In this document: positions 1 to 7,808 of the stretch, piece by piece
How positions within the stretch are numbered: the first letter of the stretch is position 1
How the letters are laid out: the number at the start of each line of letters is the position of its first letter
Assembly (NCBI GenBank): GCA_910577825.1
Contig: CAJTOK010000055.1
Span: 1-23,261, forward strand
Reading direction: 5' to 3'
Length of the DNA: 23,261 nucleotides
From: an uncultured Lachnospiraceae bacterium
GTDB lineage: Bacteria; Bacillota; Clostridia; Lachnospirales; Lachnospiraceae
Position numbers and translations under genes: made by a program
Notes under the pieces: model-generated
The model's input: only the letters and a program-made list of their open reading frames with translations
Database searches by the model: none
Told to the model about the DNA's origin: nothing

Positions 1-83
1 TATATGTTTTGGCAAAAATTATTTATTTTTATACCCTAAAGCCTGAATAGTAACCGTATTTTATGTCATTTTTCTGAAAACAC

Positions 84-112
84 TTGCATTTCTTCTAAAG
101 TAGTGATACACT
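84..112 (+). promoter_or_regulatory. Sigma-A promoter of the rimP-nusA-infB operon
   Basis: A -35 box TTGCAT (84-89) and a -10 box TACACT (107-112) are separated by 17 bp, with TG one base upstream of the -10 (extended -10). Transcription would start near 119, giving a leader of about 100 nt before rimP. It is the only good promoter seen upstream of the operon. The match is by eye. Confidence 0.6.
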
Positions 113-115
113 ACT
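99..115. promoter_or_regulatory. Palindrome over the -10 box, possible operator
   Basis: AGTAGTG (99-105) and CACTACT (109-115) form a perfect 7-bp inverted repeat with a 3-bp centre, and the right half contains the -10 box of the rimP promoter. This is the usual place for a repressor site. No repressor that recognises it is encoded in the window, so its ligand is unknown. Chance is possible. Confidence 0.35.
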
Positions 116-141
116 AAGGTATAAAGATGGTAATTAATAGT

Positions 142-172
142 AAGAGTGGACGCGGGTCCACTCTTTAATTTT
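142..172 (+). terminator. Leader hairpin upstream of rimP, terminator/attenuator-like
   Basis: A perfect 10-bp stem, AAGAGTGGAC (142-151) with GTCCACTCTT (156-165) and loop GCGG, is followed by a U-rich stretch (164-172). It sits between the promoter and rimP, so it would be transcribed before every gene of the operon. Its shape is that of an intrinsic terminator, which suggests attenuation or readthrough control of an operon that encodes NusA itself. From general familiarity, similar GAGTGG/CCACTC hairpins precede rimP in other Firmicutes; I have not checked this. Confidence 0.55.
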
Positions 173-218
173 GTGCCAGCCAGTTAAAAACATTAAAAAC
201 AGAAAAGAGGTAATGCAC

Positions 219-716
219 TTGACTAAACGTGAGGAATATGAAACACGCACAGAAAAACTTTTAGAACCAGTTATGGAGGCAAATAATTTTGAACTTGTTG
301 ATGTTGAATATGTTAAAGAAGCAGGTAACTGGTATCTGCGTGCCTATATTGATAAAGAGGGCGGGATTACGCTTGATGACTGTGAGATGGTCAACCGTAC
401 ATTAAGTGATATTATGGATAAAGAAGATTTTATAGAAGGTTCATATATACTTGAAGTAAGTTCACCAGGCCTTGGACGGCAGTTAAAAAAGGAAAAGGAC
501 TTCAGGCGCAGCATAGGCAGTGATGTTGATATAAAGTTTTATAAGGCAAGGAAAGTACCATGCGGCAAAAATGGAAAAGAGGTTTCTGTAAAGGAAATTA
601 CAGGGGTGTTAAAGGCTTTTACAGATAAGACAATTACAATAGAAACAGATTTTTCGGAGGATTATGAAATAACCCGCACAGAAATTTCTACAGTCAGGCT
701 GGCTATAGATTTTTAA
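219..716 (+). CDS. rimP: Ribosome maturation factor RimP
   Basis: RimP is a cytoplasmic factor needed for maturation of the 30S subunit. The 165-residue product has the normal length and the family landmarks: an N-terminal alpha/beta domain containing DVEYVKEAGNWYLRAYID, the conserved SSPGLGRQL segment, and a C-terminal SH3-like domain. The reading frame is open upstream, but the best start is TTG at 219, eight bases after the GAGG in AAAAGAGG (203-210). ATG at 213 lies only two bases from that site and would add two residues. It is the first gene of the operon; nusA follows after 18 bp. Placement directly before nusA supports the call. Confidence 0.93.
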   Translation: MTKREEYETRTEKLLEPVMEANNFELVDVEYVKEAGNWYLRAYIDKEGGITLDDCEMVNRTLSDIMDKEDFIEGSYILEVSSPGLGRQLKKEKDFRRSIGSDVDIKFYKARKVPCGKNGKEVSVKEITGVLKAFTDKTITIETDFSEDYEITRTEISTVRLAIDF

Positions 717-734
717 CGAGGAGGAAATTAAAAA

Positions 735-1829
735 ATGGCAGCAAGAAAGACAAAATCTACAAGAAATGAATGTTCAGAACTTATAGAAGCATTAAATGCA
801 ATAGAAAAAGAAAAGCAGATTAGCAAGGAAGTTATTTTAGAAGCTATTGAAAATTCACTTTTAGCCGCATGTAAGAACCAGTATGGCAAGTCAGAAAATA
901 TAAAAGTAAATATTAACCGTGAAACAGGGGAAGTAAAGGTTTATGCGGAAAAAACTGTTGTAGATGATGATGAAATCGTGGACGGGGCAGAGCAGATAGG
1001 AATGACAGAAGCAATTTTAAGGTATGATGTACACGATATAGGCGGGATTGTACCTGTAGAAGTTACACCAAAGAACTTCGGACGTATTGCTGCGCAGAAA
1101 GCAAAGCAGGTTGTTGTACAGAAGATACGTGAGGAAGAGAGGAAAGTCCTGTATATACAGTATCTTGAAAAGGAGAGGGAGGTAATTACAGGAATTGTAC
1201 AGCGTTATAGTGGCAAGAATGTATGTATAAACCTTGGCAAGGTTGATGCGGTACTTATGGAAAGCGAACAGGTAAAGGGAGAGTATTTTAAACCTACAGA
1301 ACATATAAAGCTTTATGTAGTTGAGGTAAAGGATACACCAAAAGGCCCAAGGATTACAGTATCACGTACACATCCTGAATTTGTCAAAAGGCTGTTTGAA
1401 GAAGAGGTTACGGAAATCCAGGACGGGACAGTAGAAATCAGAAGCATTGCAAGGGAAGCCGGCTCACGTACTAAAATGGCAGTATCAGCAGATAATCCAA
1501 ATGTTGACCCTGTGGGTGCGTGTGTTGGAATAAATGGAAGCCGTGTCAATGCTATTGTGGAGGAACTGAAAGGTGAAAAAATTGATATAATAACATGGAG
1601 CGATTCACCAGCAGTCCTTATTGAAAATGCTTTAAGCCCGGCAAAGGTTTTATCAGTGAAAGCAAATGAAGAGGAAAAAACAGCACATGTAATTGTGCCA
1701 GAGAACCAGCTTTCACTTGCCATTGGCAAAGAAGGGCAGAATGCAAGGCTTGCAGCAAAGCTTACAGGTTATAAGATAGATATTAAATGCGAAAAAGAAG
1801 AAATACCAGAAATGACAGATGAAGTATAA
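735..1829 (+). CDS. nusA: Transcription termination/antitermination factor NusA
   Basis: NusA binds RNA polymerase and nascent RNA, promoting pausing and modulating termination and antitermination. The 364-residue protein has the compact Firmicutes layout: an N-terminal polymerase-binding domain (about 1-135), an S1 domain starting near ITGIVQRYSG (151-200), KH1 with the GXXG loop GING (265-268) and KH2 with GKEG (331-334). It lacks the C-terminal acidic repeats of E. coli NusA, as expected for this phylum. The start ATG follows a strong GAGGAGG site. Because it sits behind a terminator-like leader hairpin, autoregulation by readthrough is plausible but inferred. Confidence 0.97.
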   Translation: MAARKTKSTRNECSELIEALNAIEKEKQISKEVILEAIENSLLAACKNQYGKSENIKVNINRETGEVKVYAEKTVVDDDEIVDGAEQIGMTEAILRYDVHDIGGIVPVEVTPKNFGRIAAQKAKQVVVQKIREEERKVLYIQYLEKEREVITGIVQRYSGKNVCINLGKVDAVLMESEQVKGEYFKPTEHIKLYVVEVKDTPKGPRITVSRTHPEFVKRLFEEEVTEIQDGTVEIRSIAREAGSRTKMAVSADNPNVDPVGACVGINGSRVNAIVEELKGEKIDIITWSDSPAVLIENALSPAKVLSVKANEEEKTAHVIVPENQLSLAIGKEGQNARLAAKLTGYKIDIKCEKEEIPEMTDEV

Positions 1830-1887
1830 GGCCTGTTTCTATAAACAGCTATTATAATTATTTATTGTAAGAAGGAGGTGTACCTTT

Positions 1888-2178
1888 ATGGGAACTAAAA
1901 ATACCCCGCGTACAAGAAAAATACCCATGCGGCAGTGTACTGGATGTGGTGTACGTAAAGAGAAAAAAGAACTTATAAGGATAATAAAAACACCAGAAGA
2001 TTTAATTGAAGCTGATTTTACAGGAAAGAAAAATGGCAGGGGAGCATATATATGTAATTCAGTGGAATGTTTAAGAATTGCACAGAAGCGCAAATCGCTG
2101 GAACGTTCCCTTAAGGCCACTATTCCTGAAGAAGTTTACAAAGAGCTTGAAAAGGAGATGATGGGCAGTGAAAAATAA
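1888..2178 (+). CDS. rnpM: RNase P modulator RnpM (YlxR family)
   Basis: This small basic protein of 96 residues belongs to the YlxR family, whose B. subtilis member was renamed RnpM because it binds RNase P RNA and modulates the enzyme. The family signature is clear: MRQCTGCGVRKEKKELIRI near the N-terminus, then GRGAYIC and a second Cys in the C-terminal half. The start ATG follows a near-perfect AAGGAGGTG site. It lies 58 bp after nusA, and its end overlaps the start of the L7Ae-family gene by 11 bp, so the two are probably translationally coupled. The position between nusA and infB is the conserved one. Confidence 0.93.
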   Translation: MGTKNTPRTRKIPMRQCTGCGVRKEKKELIRIIKTPEDLIEADFTGKKNGRGAYICNSVECLRIAQKRKSLERSLKATIPEEVYKELEKEMMGSEK

Positions 2179-2470
2179 TAACGCCCTTCTTATGCTGGGG
2201 ATGGCAGCAAAGGCGGGAAAAACAGCCAGTGGTGAGTTTATGACAGAAAATGCTGTAAAATCAGGCGGAGCTGCTCTTGTCATTGTGGCAGAGGATGCTT
2301 CGGATAATACAAAGAAGAAATTTATTAATATGTGCGAGTATTATAAAGTACCGGTAAAGATTCATGGAACGAAGGAAGAACTTGGAAGGTTTACAGGCAA
2401 GGAATTCCGTGCATCCCTGGCAATTACTGATAAAGGCCTTGCACAAGCGGTTATGAAGAAAATGGACTAG
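2168..2470 (+). CDS. L7Ae-family RNA-binding protein (YlxQ-like)
   Basis: The 100-residue product has the L7Ae/L30e/S12e/Gadd45 fold pattern: LLMLGMAAKAGKTASGEFM at the N-terminus, then AALVIVAEDASDNTKKKF, and a C-terminal FRASLAITDKGLAQAV helix. Members bind kink-turn RNA; the YlxQ member of this operon has no firmly assigned role. Translation begins at GTG (2168), preceded by AAGGAG at 2152-2157 inside rnpM, giving an 11-bp overlap with rnpM. The stop TAG overlaps the Shine-Dalgarno site of infB. Assignment rests on sequence pattern and on operon position. Confidence 0.92.
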   Translation: MKNNNALLMLGMAAKAGKTASGEFMTENAVKSGGAALVIVAEDASDNTKKKFINMCEYYKVPVKIHGTKEELGRFTGKEFRASLAITDKGLAQAVMKKMD

Positions 2471-2486
2471 GAGGTCATAGGAACGT

Positions 2487-5444
2487 ATGGCAAAAATGAA
2501 AATATATGAAATTGCAAGAAGTATGCAGGAAAAACTTCCTGATATAAAAAGCAAAGATTTAGTTAAATTTTTACAGGAAAATGGTTTTGAAGCTAAAAGT
2601 GCCCAGAGCACCATAGAAGATGATGCAATAGGCTTCCTGCTTAAAAATTTCAGCCAGCTTGCTGCACAGAAGAAAGAAAGCAGGACTGTTAAAAAAGATA
2701 ATCCTGCCAGGACAGATAAACAGGGGGGCAGCAAAAAGAATAAGCAGGCCAGGAATACACATACACCAAAACAGCCAGAAACCAGTGCTGCAAAGCAGCC
2801 AGGTGCTGTTATAAAAGAGGAAAAGGAAACCAAGGAAATAAAAGAAGAAATAAAGCAGGAAATAAAACCAGATACAGAACCAGAAGCAAAACAAGAGGTA
2901 AAACAAAAAGTAAAACAGGAAACAGCTGTGGATGCCAAAGAAACACCAGATAACAAGAAAGAGGCAGATAAAAAAGAAACTAAGGAAAATGTAAGTGAGG
3001 CCAGGCAGGAAGCTGTAAGTGGGAAAAGGGATAACATGAACCAGAACGGACAAAATAATAACAATACTAATGTAAATAATAATAACAGTACAAACAATAA
3101 TAACAACAGCAATAAGAATAACAATAACAATAATAATGGCAGTAAGAATAACAGCCGTAATAATAACGGGAAACGCGACAACCAGAACCGTGACAACCGT
3201 GATGGCGGACGCCGCAGGGATAACCAGAACCGCGATAGCCGTGATGGCGGACGCCGCAGGGATAACCAGAACCGTGATAACCGTGACAGCCGTAATAATA
3301 ATGGCGGGCGTGATAATAACAGGAATGATAACCGCAATAATGGCGGGCGTGACGGGGGCAGAAACAAAGACGGCTATAACCAGCAGAGGGACGGCCGCAG
3401 GGATAATAACCGTGATAACCGCAGGGATAACCGTGGCGGAGGACGTGACGGCAGGGGAACGTCAGCCCCTATGGATTCAATGAAATCTGAGGTTAAGCAG
3501 TCACGCCAGCAGCGGGCTGGCAAGGATTCAAGAAGTGCAAAGCAGAAGTATGGCAAGAACCGTGACAGGGACGATTTGGAAAATGAAATGTTTATGCAGC
3601 CAAAGAGCCATAAGAAGAAAGAACCTGACCGCAGGGGTGCATTTATTAAGCCTGAACCTGTTGCAAAGCCGGCTGAACCAGAGGATGGCATTAAGACAAT
3701 AGTTCTTCCTGAGAAGATGACTATAAAGGAACTTTCAGATACAATGAAGATACAGGCATCAACCGTTATTAAGAATCTGTTCCTGCGTGGCCAGGTGGTA
3801 ACACTCAACCATGAAATAACATTTGAGGAAGCAGAGGAAATTGCCCTTGAATACAACTGTATAGCCGAACAGGAAGAAAAAGTTGACTTAATAGCAGAAA
3901 TCCTTAAAGAGGATGAGGAAGATGAAGCACTTATGAAACAGCGCCCGCCTGTTGTATGTGTAATGGGGCATGTAGACCATGGCAAGACTTCGCTTCTTGA
4001 TGCTATACGTGAAACACACGTAACATCAAGGGAGGCAGGCGGCATTACACAGCATATTGGTGCGTATGTTACAGAAACTAATGGCAATAAAATTACATTC
4101 CTTGATACACCAGGGCATGAAGCGTTTACCTCAATGCGTATGAGGGGGGCACAGTCTACAGATATTGCAATACTTGTGGTTGCAGCAGATGACGGCGTAA
4201 TGCCGCAGACTGTAGAAGCTATAAACCATGCAAAGGCAGCAAGTGTCGAAATTATAGTGGCTGTCAATAAGATTGATAAGCCAAGTGCCAATGTAGAAAG
4301 GGTAAAACAGGAACTTGTTGAGCATGGGCTTGTTGCAGAGGACTGGGGCGGTGATACAGTATTTGTACCAGTATCTGCACATACAAAAGAAGGTATCGAA
4401 AACCTTCTTGAAATGATTATACTGACAGCAGAGGTACTTGAACTTAAAGCAAACCCGGACCGCAAAGCGAGGGGTGTTGTTATAGAGGCACAGCTTGACA
4501 AAGGCCGCGGCCCTGTTGCGACAGTGCTTGTACAGAAAGGCACACTCCATGTAGGTGACAATATTGCTGTAGGTTCTGCATATGGCAAAATACGTGCAAT
4601 GATGGACGACAAAGGACAAAGGGTTAAAGAAGCAAAACCATCTACCCCTGTAGAAATTCTGGGACTCCATGATGTGCCAGATGCAGGTGAAATATTTATG
4701 GCTACTGAAAATGACAAGGAAGCAAGGAATATTGCAGAAACCTATATTGAACAGGGCAGGGAGAAACTTCTTGATGATACAAAGGCAAAACTTACACTTG
4801 ACGGGCTGTTCTCACAGATAAAGGCTGGCAATATTAAGGAATTAAACCTTATTGTAAAGGCTGATGTACAGGGTTCAGTTGAAGCTGTAAAACAGAGCCT
4901 TCTTAAACTTAGCAATGAAGAAGTTGCTGTACGCATTATACATGGTGCAGTTGGCGCAATTAATGAGTCCGACGTATCACTTGCAAGTGCTTCTAATGCA
5001 ATAATAATAGGATTTAATGTAAGGCCTGATAATACAGCAAAAGAGATTTCTGAAAGGGAGAAAGTAGATGTACGTCTTTATAAAGTAATATATAACGCTA
5101 TTGAAGATATAGAAGCAGCCATGAAAGGCCTGCTTGACCCTGAATATGAAGAAAAGGTGCTCGGGCATCTTGAAGTGCGCCAGACATTTAAAGCTTCAGG
5201 CATAGGCATAATTGCAGGTTCATATGTGCTTGACGGCAAGATTGTGCGTGGATGCAAAGCCAGGGTATCACGTGACGGGGAACTTTTATTTGACGGGCCT
5301 CTTGCATCACTTAAAAGGTTTAAAGATGATGTAAAAGAAGTTATGGCAGGCTATGAATGCGGGCTTGTCTTTGAAGGGTTTAATGATATTAAAGAAGAAG
5401 ATAAAGTGGAAGCATATACAATGGTGGAAGTGCCACGTGCATAG
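2487..5444 (+). CDS. infB: Translation initiation factor IF-2
   Basis: IF-2 is the GTPase that brings fMet-tRNA to the 30S subunit and promotes subunit joining. The 985-residue protein starts with an IF2_N domain (about 1-55). A Lys/Glu/Gln-rich and then Asn/Arg/Asp/Gly-rich linker runs from about 60 to 370, and a second IF2_N domain follows (about 405-455). The G domain shows G1 GHVDHGKT (494-501), G3 DTPGHE (540-545), G4 NKID (594-597) and G5 SAH (630-632). Domains II-IV complete the C-terminus. The start follows AGGAGGT (2469-2475), which overlaps the stop of the previous gene. The linker is unusually rich in Asn codons and contains tandem DNA repeats; the catalytic core is normal. Confidence 0.97.
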   Translation: MAKMKIYEIARSMQEKLPDIKSKDLVKFLQENGFEAKSAQSTIEDDAIGFLLKNFSQLAAQKKESRTVKKDNPARTDKQGGSKKNKQARNTHTPKQPETSAAKQPGAVIKEEKETKEIKEEIKQEIKPDTEPEAKQEVKQKVKQETAVDAKETPDNKKEADKKETKENVSEARQEAVSGKRDNMNQNGQNNNNTNVNNNNSTNNNNNSNKNNNNNNNGSKNNSRNNNGKRDNQNRDNRDGGRRRDNQNRDSRDGGRRRDNQNRDNRDSRNNNGGRDNNRNDNRNNGGRDGGRNKDGYNQQRDGRRDNNRDNRRDNRGGGRDGRGTSAPMDSMKSEVKQSRQQRAGKDSRSAKQKYGKNRDRDDLENEMFMQPKSHKKKEPDRRGAFIKPEPVAKPAEPEDGIKTIVLPEKMTIKELSDTMKIQASTVIKNLFLRGQVVTLNHEITFEEAEEIALEYNCIAEQEEKVDLIAEILKEDEEDEALMKQRPPVVCVMGHVDHGKTSLLDAIRETHVTSREAGGITQHIGAYVTETNGNKITFLDTPGHEAFTSMRMRGAQSTDIAILVVAADDGVMPQTVEAINHAKAASVEIIVAVNKIDKPSANVERVKQELVEHGLVAEDWGGDTVFVPVSAHTKEGIENLLEMIILTAEVLELKANPDRKARGVVIEAQLDKGRGPVATVLVQKGTLHVGDNIAVGSAYGKIRAMMDDKGQRVKEAKPSTPVEILGLHDVPDAGEIFMATENDKEARNIAETYIEQGREKLLDDTKAKLTLDGLFSQIKAGNIKELNLIVKADVQGSVEAVKQSLLKLSNEEVAVRIIHGAVGAINESDVSLASASNAIIIGFNVRPDNTAKEISEREKVDVRLYKVIYNAIEDIEAAMKGLLDPEYEEKVLGHLEVRQTFKASGIGIIAGSYVLDGKIVRGCKARVSRDGELLFDGPLASLKRFKDDVKEVMAGYECGLVFEGFNDIKEEDKVEAYTMVEVPRA
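3177..3302 (+). repeat. 42-bp tandem repeats in the IF-2 linker
   Basis: Two nearly identical 42-bp units (3177-3218 and 3219-3260) and a partial third (from 3261) encode a 14-residue DNQNRD-x-RDGGRRR-type repeat. They are preceded by an Asn-homopolymer-like AAT/AAC tract (about 3043-3150) and followed by shorter GGRD/NNRD units to about 3450. The array is in frame, so unit gain or loss would change linker length without breaking infB. Such repeats usually arise by slippage or unequal recombination. Confidence 0.85.
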
Positions 5445-5465
5445 AATTAATATGGAGGCTTTATT

Positions 5466-5843
5466 ATGAAGAAAAACAGTATAAAATATTCACGCATGAA
5501 TGGGGAAGTGCAGCGTGAAATAAGCACAATAATTTCAAGGGAGATAAAAGACCCGAGGATACATCCCATGACATCAGTCGTATCTGTAAATGTTACACCA
5601 GACTTGAAATTTGCTAAGATTTTTGTTAGTGTTTTAGGAAGTGAAGAAGATAAGGAAAACACACACAAAGGACTTCTAAGCGCTGCGCCACATATACGTT
5701 CACTTCTTGCTAAATCACTTAACATGCGCAATACACCAGAACTGGAATTTATTATAGATGATTCAATAGAGTATGGTGTAAATATGTCGAAGAAAATAGA
5801 CGATTTAATTAAAAAAGAGGAAGAAGCCCGCAAGGACTATTAA
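5466..5843 (+). CDS. rbfA: Ribosome-binding factor A
   Basis: RbfA binds the maturing 30S subunit near the 16S rRNA 5' end and is needed for late assembly and cold growth. The 125-residue product is full length and shows the family pattern: RMNGEVQREISTIISREIKDPRI at the N-terminus, VSVNVTPDLKFAKIFVSVLG for the KH-like core, and a C-terminal LEFIIDDSIEYG segment. The start ATG follows TATGGAGG with normal spacing. It lies 21 bp after infB, the conserved arrangement. A hairpin follows in the gap before nrnA. Confidence 0.96.
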   Translation: MKKNSIKYSRMNGEVQREISTIISREIKDPRIHPMTSVVSVNVTPDLKFAKIFVSVLGSEEDKENTHKGLLSAAPHIRSLLAKSLNMRNTPELEFIIDDSIEYGVNMSKKIDDLIKKEEEARKDY

Positions 5844-5858
5844 AGCAGGATTGTTTTT

Positions 5859-5892
5859 AGTGGCGTAATGAAATACCATACATTACGCCACT
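5859..5892. repeat. Perfect 12-bp inverted repeat between rbfA and nrnA
   Basis: AGTGGCGTAATG (5859-5870) and CATTACGCCACT (5881-5892) are perfectly complementary with a 10-nt loop. The run of T lies before the stem on the plus strand and no T-run follows it, so this is not a typical intrinsic terminator. It could be an mRNA processing or stability element, or a weak terminator. Confidence 0.6.
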
Positions 5893-5926
5893 GTATAAAT
5901 ATGGATAGAAAAAAGGAGGCAAAATT

Positions 5927-6874
5927 ATGGATAATTTAAAAGATATTGCAAAGGATGCCGGTAATATTATTATTACAGGGCATAAAAGGCCGGACGGTGA
6001 CTGCATAGGTGCATGTATAGCTACATACTATTACCTGCATGGTATTTACCCATATAAAAATTTAAAGGTTTACCTTGAAAATATGCCATCAAGGTTCTCA
6101 TATTTAGACCCGGAGATGGAAATAATTTCAACTGTACTTCCAGAAGAAAAGTTTGATTTATTTATAGCATGTGACTGCAGTTCACCTGATATGCTTGGAA
6201 AGGCAGGAAACCTTTTTAATACTGCTAAGACGACTGTGTGCATTGACCACCATATAAGCAATAAGGGATATGCAGTCAAAAATATTATTGACCCGCAGGC
6301 AAGTTCCACATGCGAGGTACTGTACGGGCTTATGGAGGATGGCAGCATATGCAGTGAAACAGCAGAGGCACTTTATACAGGCATAGCATTTGATTCCGGC
6401 ATATTCAGCTATTCCAACACATCTAAGAAAACAATGGAGATAGCAGGCCATCTTATGGAGAAGGGAATACCTTTCTGGGAGGATATAGACAGGTGCTTTT
6501 ACCAGAGGACATATACCCAGACACAGCTTCTTGGGAGAACACTTCTTACAAGTATGCTCCTTATGGATGGCAAATGTATTGTTGCCACAATTACAAGAAG
6601 AATGATGGAATTTTATGGTGCAAGCCAGGAAGATGTGGAAGGAATTATAGAACAGCTAAGGATTACCAAAGGTGTAGAGGCTGCCATACTTCTTTATGAA
6701 ACTGGAAAGCAGGAGTATAAAGTAAGCCTGCGTTCCAATAAACATGTAGATGTAAGCAAAATAGCTAAATACTTTGGAGGCGGAGGGCATATAAAGGCAG
6801 CAGGGTTTACAATGCGCGGTTCAGCATATGATGTTATTAACAATATAACAGAACATATAGAGATGCAGTTGTGA
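5927..6874 (+). CDS. nrnA: DHH-family oligoribonuclease / pAp phosphatase NrnA
   Basis: NrnA-type enzymes degrade 2-5 nt nanoRNAs and dephosphorylate 3'-phosphoadenosine-5'-phosphate (pAp), a by-product of sulfate metabolism. The 315-residue protein shows the DHH superfamily metal ligands: GHKRPDGDC (18-26), DCSS with D83, and DHH (107-109). The C-terminal DHHA1 domain ends with GGGGHIKAAG. The start ATG follows AAAAGGAGG. Its place between rbfA and truB is common in Clostridia. It could act on either substrate; the sequence does not decide. An arylsulfotransferase gene lies about 6 kb away, but a link through pAp is only speculation, since that family does not use PAPS. Confidence 0.92.
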   Translation: MDNLKDIAKDAGNIIITGHKRPDGDCIGACIATYYYLHGIYPYKNLKVYLENMPSRFSYLDPEMEIISTVLPEEKFDLFIACDCSSPDMLGKAGNLFNTAKTTVCIDHHISNKGYAVKNIIDPQASSTCEVLYGLMEDGSICSETAEALYTGIAFDSGIFSYSNTSKKTMEIAGHLMEKGIPFWEDIDRCFYQRTYTQTQLLGRTLLTSMLLMDGKCIVATITRRMMEFYGASQEDVEGIIEQLRITKGVEAAILLYETGKQEYKVSLRSNKHVDVSKIAKYFGGGGHIKAAGFTMRGSAYDVINNITEHIEMQL

Positions 6875-6880
6875 TAAATT

Positions 6881-7783
6881 ATGGATGGAATTATAAATAT
6901 TTATAAAGAACCAGGGTTTACATCACATGATGTAGTTGCAAAGCTGCGTGGCATACTGCACCAGAAGAAGATTGGGCATACTGGCACACTTGACCCCTTA
7001 GCATCTGGTGTACTGCCAGTGTGCTGTGGAAAGGCAACAAAGGCCTGCGGGCTTTTAACAGATAAGGATAAGTCATACCATGCAGTCTGCAGGCTTGGCG
7101 TTGAAACAGATACACAGGACATGTCGGGCAGTATTATAAGAAAATGTGATATATCAGGCATTACAGAAGAAGATATTATTAATTGCATTAAACATTTTGA
7201 AGGTGTAATAATGCAGGTGCCGCCTATGTATTCGGCATTAAAGGTAAAAGGAAAGAAACTTTATGAACTTGCAAGGGAAGGCATAACTGTAGAGAGAGAG
7301 CCAAGGCAGGTAACAATACATTCCATAAATGTTACAGATATAGATATAAAAAACAGCCAGTTCTCAATGGATGTTACATGCTCCAAAGGCACTTATATAA
7401 GGACATTGTGCCATGATATAGGAATTATGCTTAAAAATGCCGCTGCTATGGAAAAGCTTGTGCGTACAAGGGTATCTGTATTTAAAATAGAAGATGCGCA
7501 TACACTTGCAGAGGTACAGGATATAGCAGTGCATAACCCGGAAAAGCTTAAAGAATATTTTCTTCCAGTGGATGCACTGTTTACAGGGTATAAAAAGGCA
7601 CAGATTAAAAACGGGTCTGAAAAAGCCCTTGCTAATGGTAATAAGCTTTCTGGCAGTATGCTTAAAGGGCTTACAGAAGAACCGGCAGCAGGAGAGGATA
7701 TACTTGTGTATAACCGGGACGGCGGGTTTAAAGCTATATACAAAAGAGATGGGGAAGAATACAAAGTAAATAAAATGTTCTGA
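6881..7783 (+). CDS. truB: tRNA pseudouridine(55) synthase TruB
   Basis: TruB converts U55 to pseudouridine in the T-loop of nearly all tRNAs. The 300-residue protein carries the family motif GHTGTLDPLASG with the catalytic Asp38, the YHAVCRLGVETDTQD segment, QVPPMYSALKVKGKKLYE, and SKGTYIRTLCHDIG. The C-terminal part is PUA-like. The ATG lies six bases after the nrnA stop and has no clear Shine-Dalgarno site, so translational coupling to nrnA is likely. Position between nrnA and ribF is the standard one. Confidence 0.95.
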   Translation: MDGIINIYKEPGFTSHDVVAKLRGILHQKKIGHTGTLDPLASGVLPVCCGKATKACGLLTDKDKSYHAVCRLGVETDTQDMSGSIIRKCDISGITEEDIINCIKHFEGVIMQVPPMYSALKVKGKKLYELAREGITVEREPRQVTIHSINVTDIDIKNSQFSMDVTCSKGTYIRTLCHDIGIMLKNAAAMEKLVRTRVSVFKIEDAHTLAEVQDIAVHNPEKLKEYFLPVDALFTGYKKAQIKNGSEKALANGNKLSGSMLKGLTEEPAAGEDILVYNRDGGFKAIYKRDGEEYKVNKMF

Positions 7784-7808
7784 TTTTAGATGGAAGGTCT
7801 GGATTAAT

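Noticed and set aside
2261..3367. Long minus-strand ORF of 368 codons, Leu/Arg/Pro-rich
   Set aside because: It is antisense to the repeat-rich part of infB; its composition simply mirrors the AAY/CGT repeats and it has no ribosome site or family pattern.
3043..3450. CRISPR array or satellite in the AAT/CGT repeats
   Set aside because: The repeats are contiguous, in frame and without unique spacers; they encode the IF-2 linker.
3374..4717. Minus-strand ORF of 447 codons
   Set aside because: It lies opposite the IF-2 G domain, which is clearly coding; the Ser/Thr/Pro-rich antisense translation has no recognisable domain.
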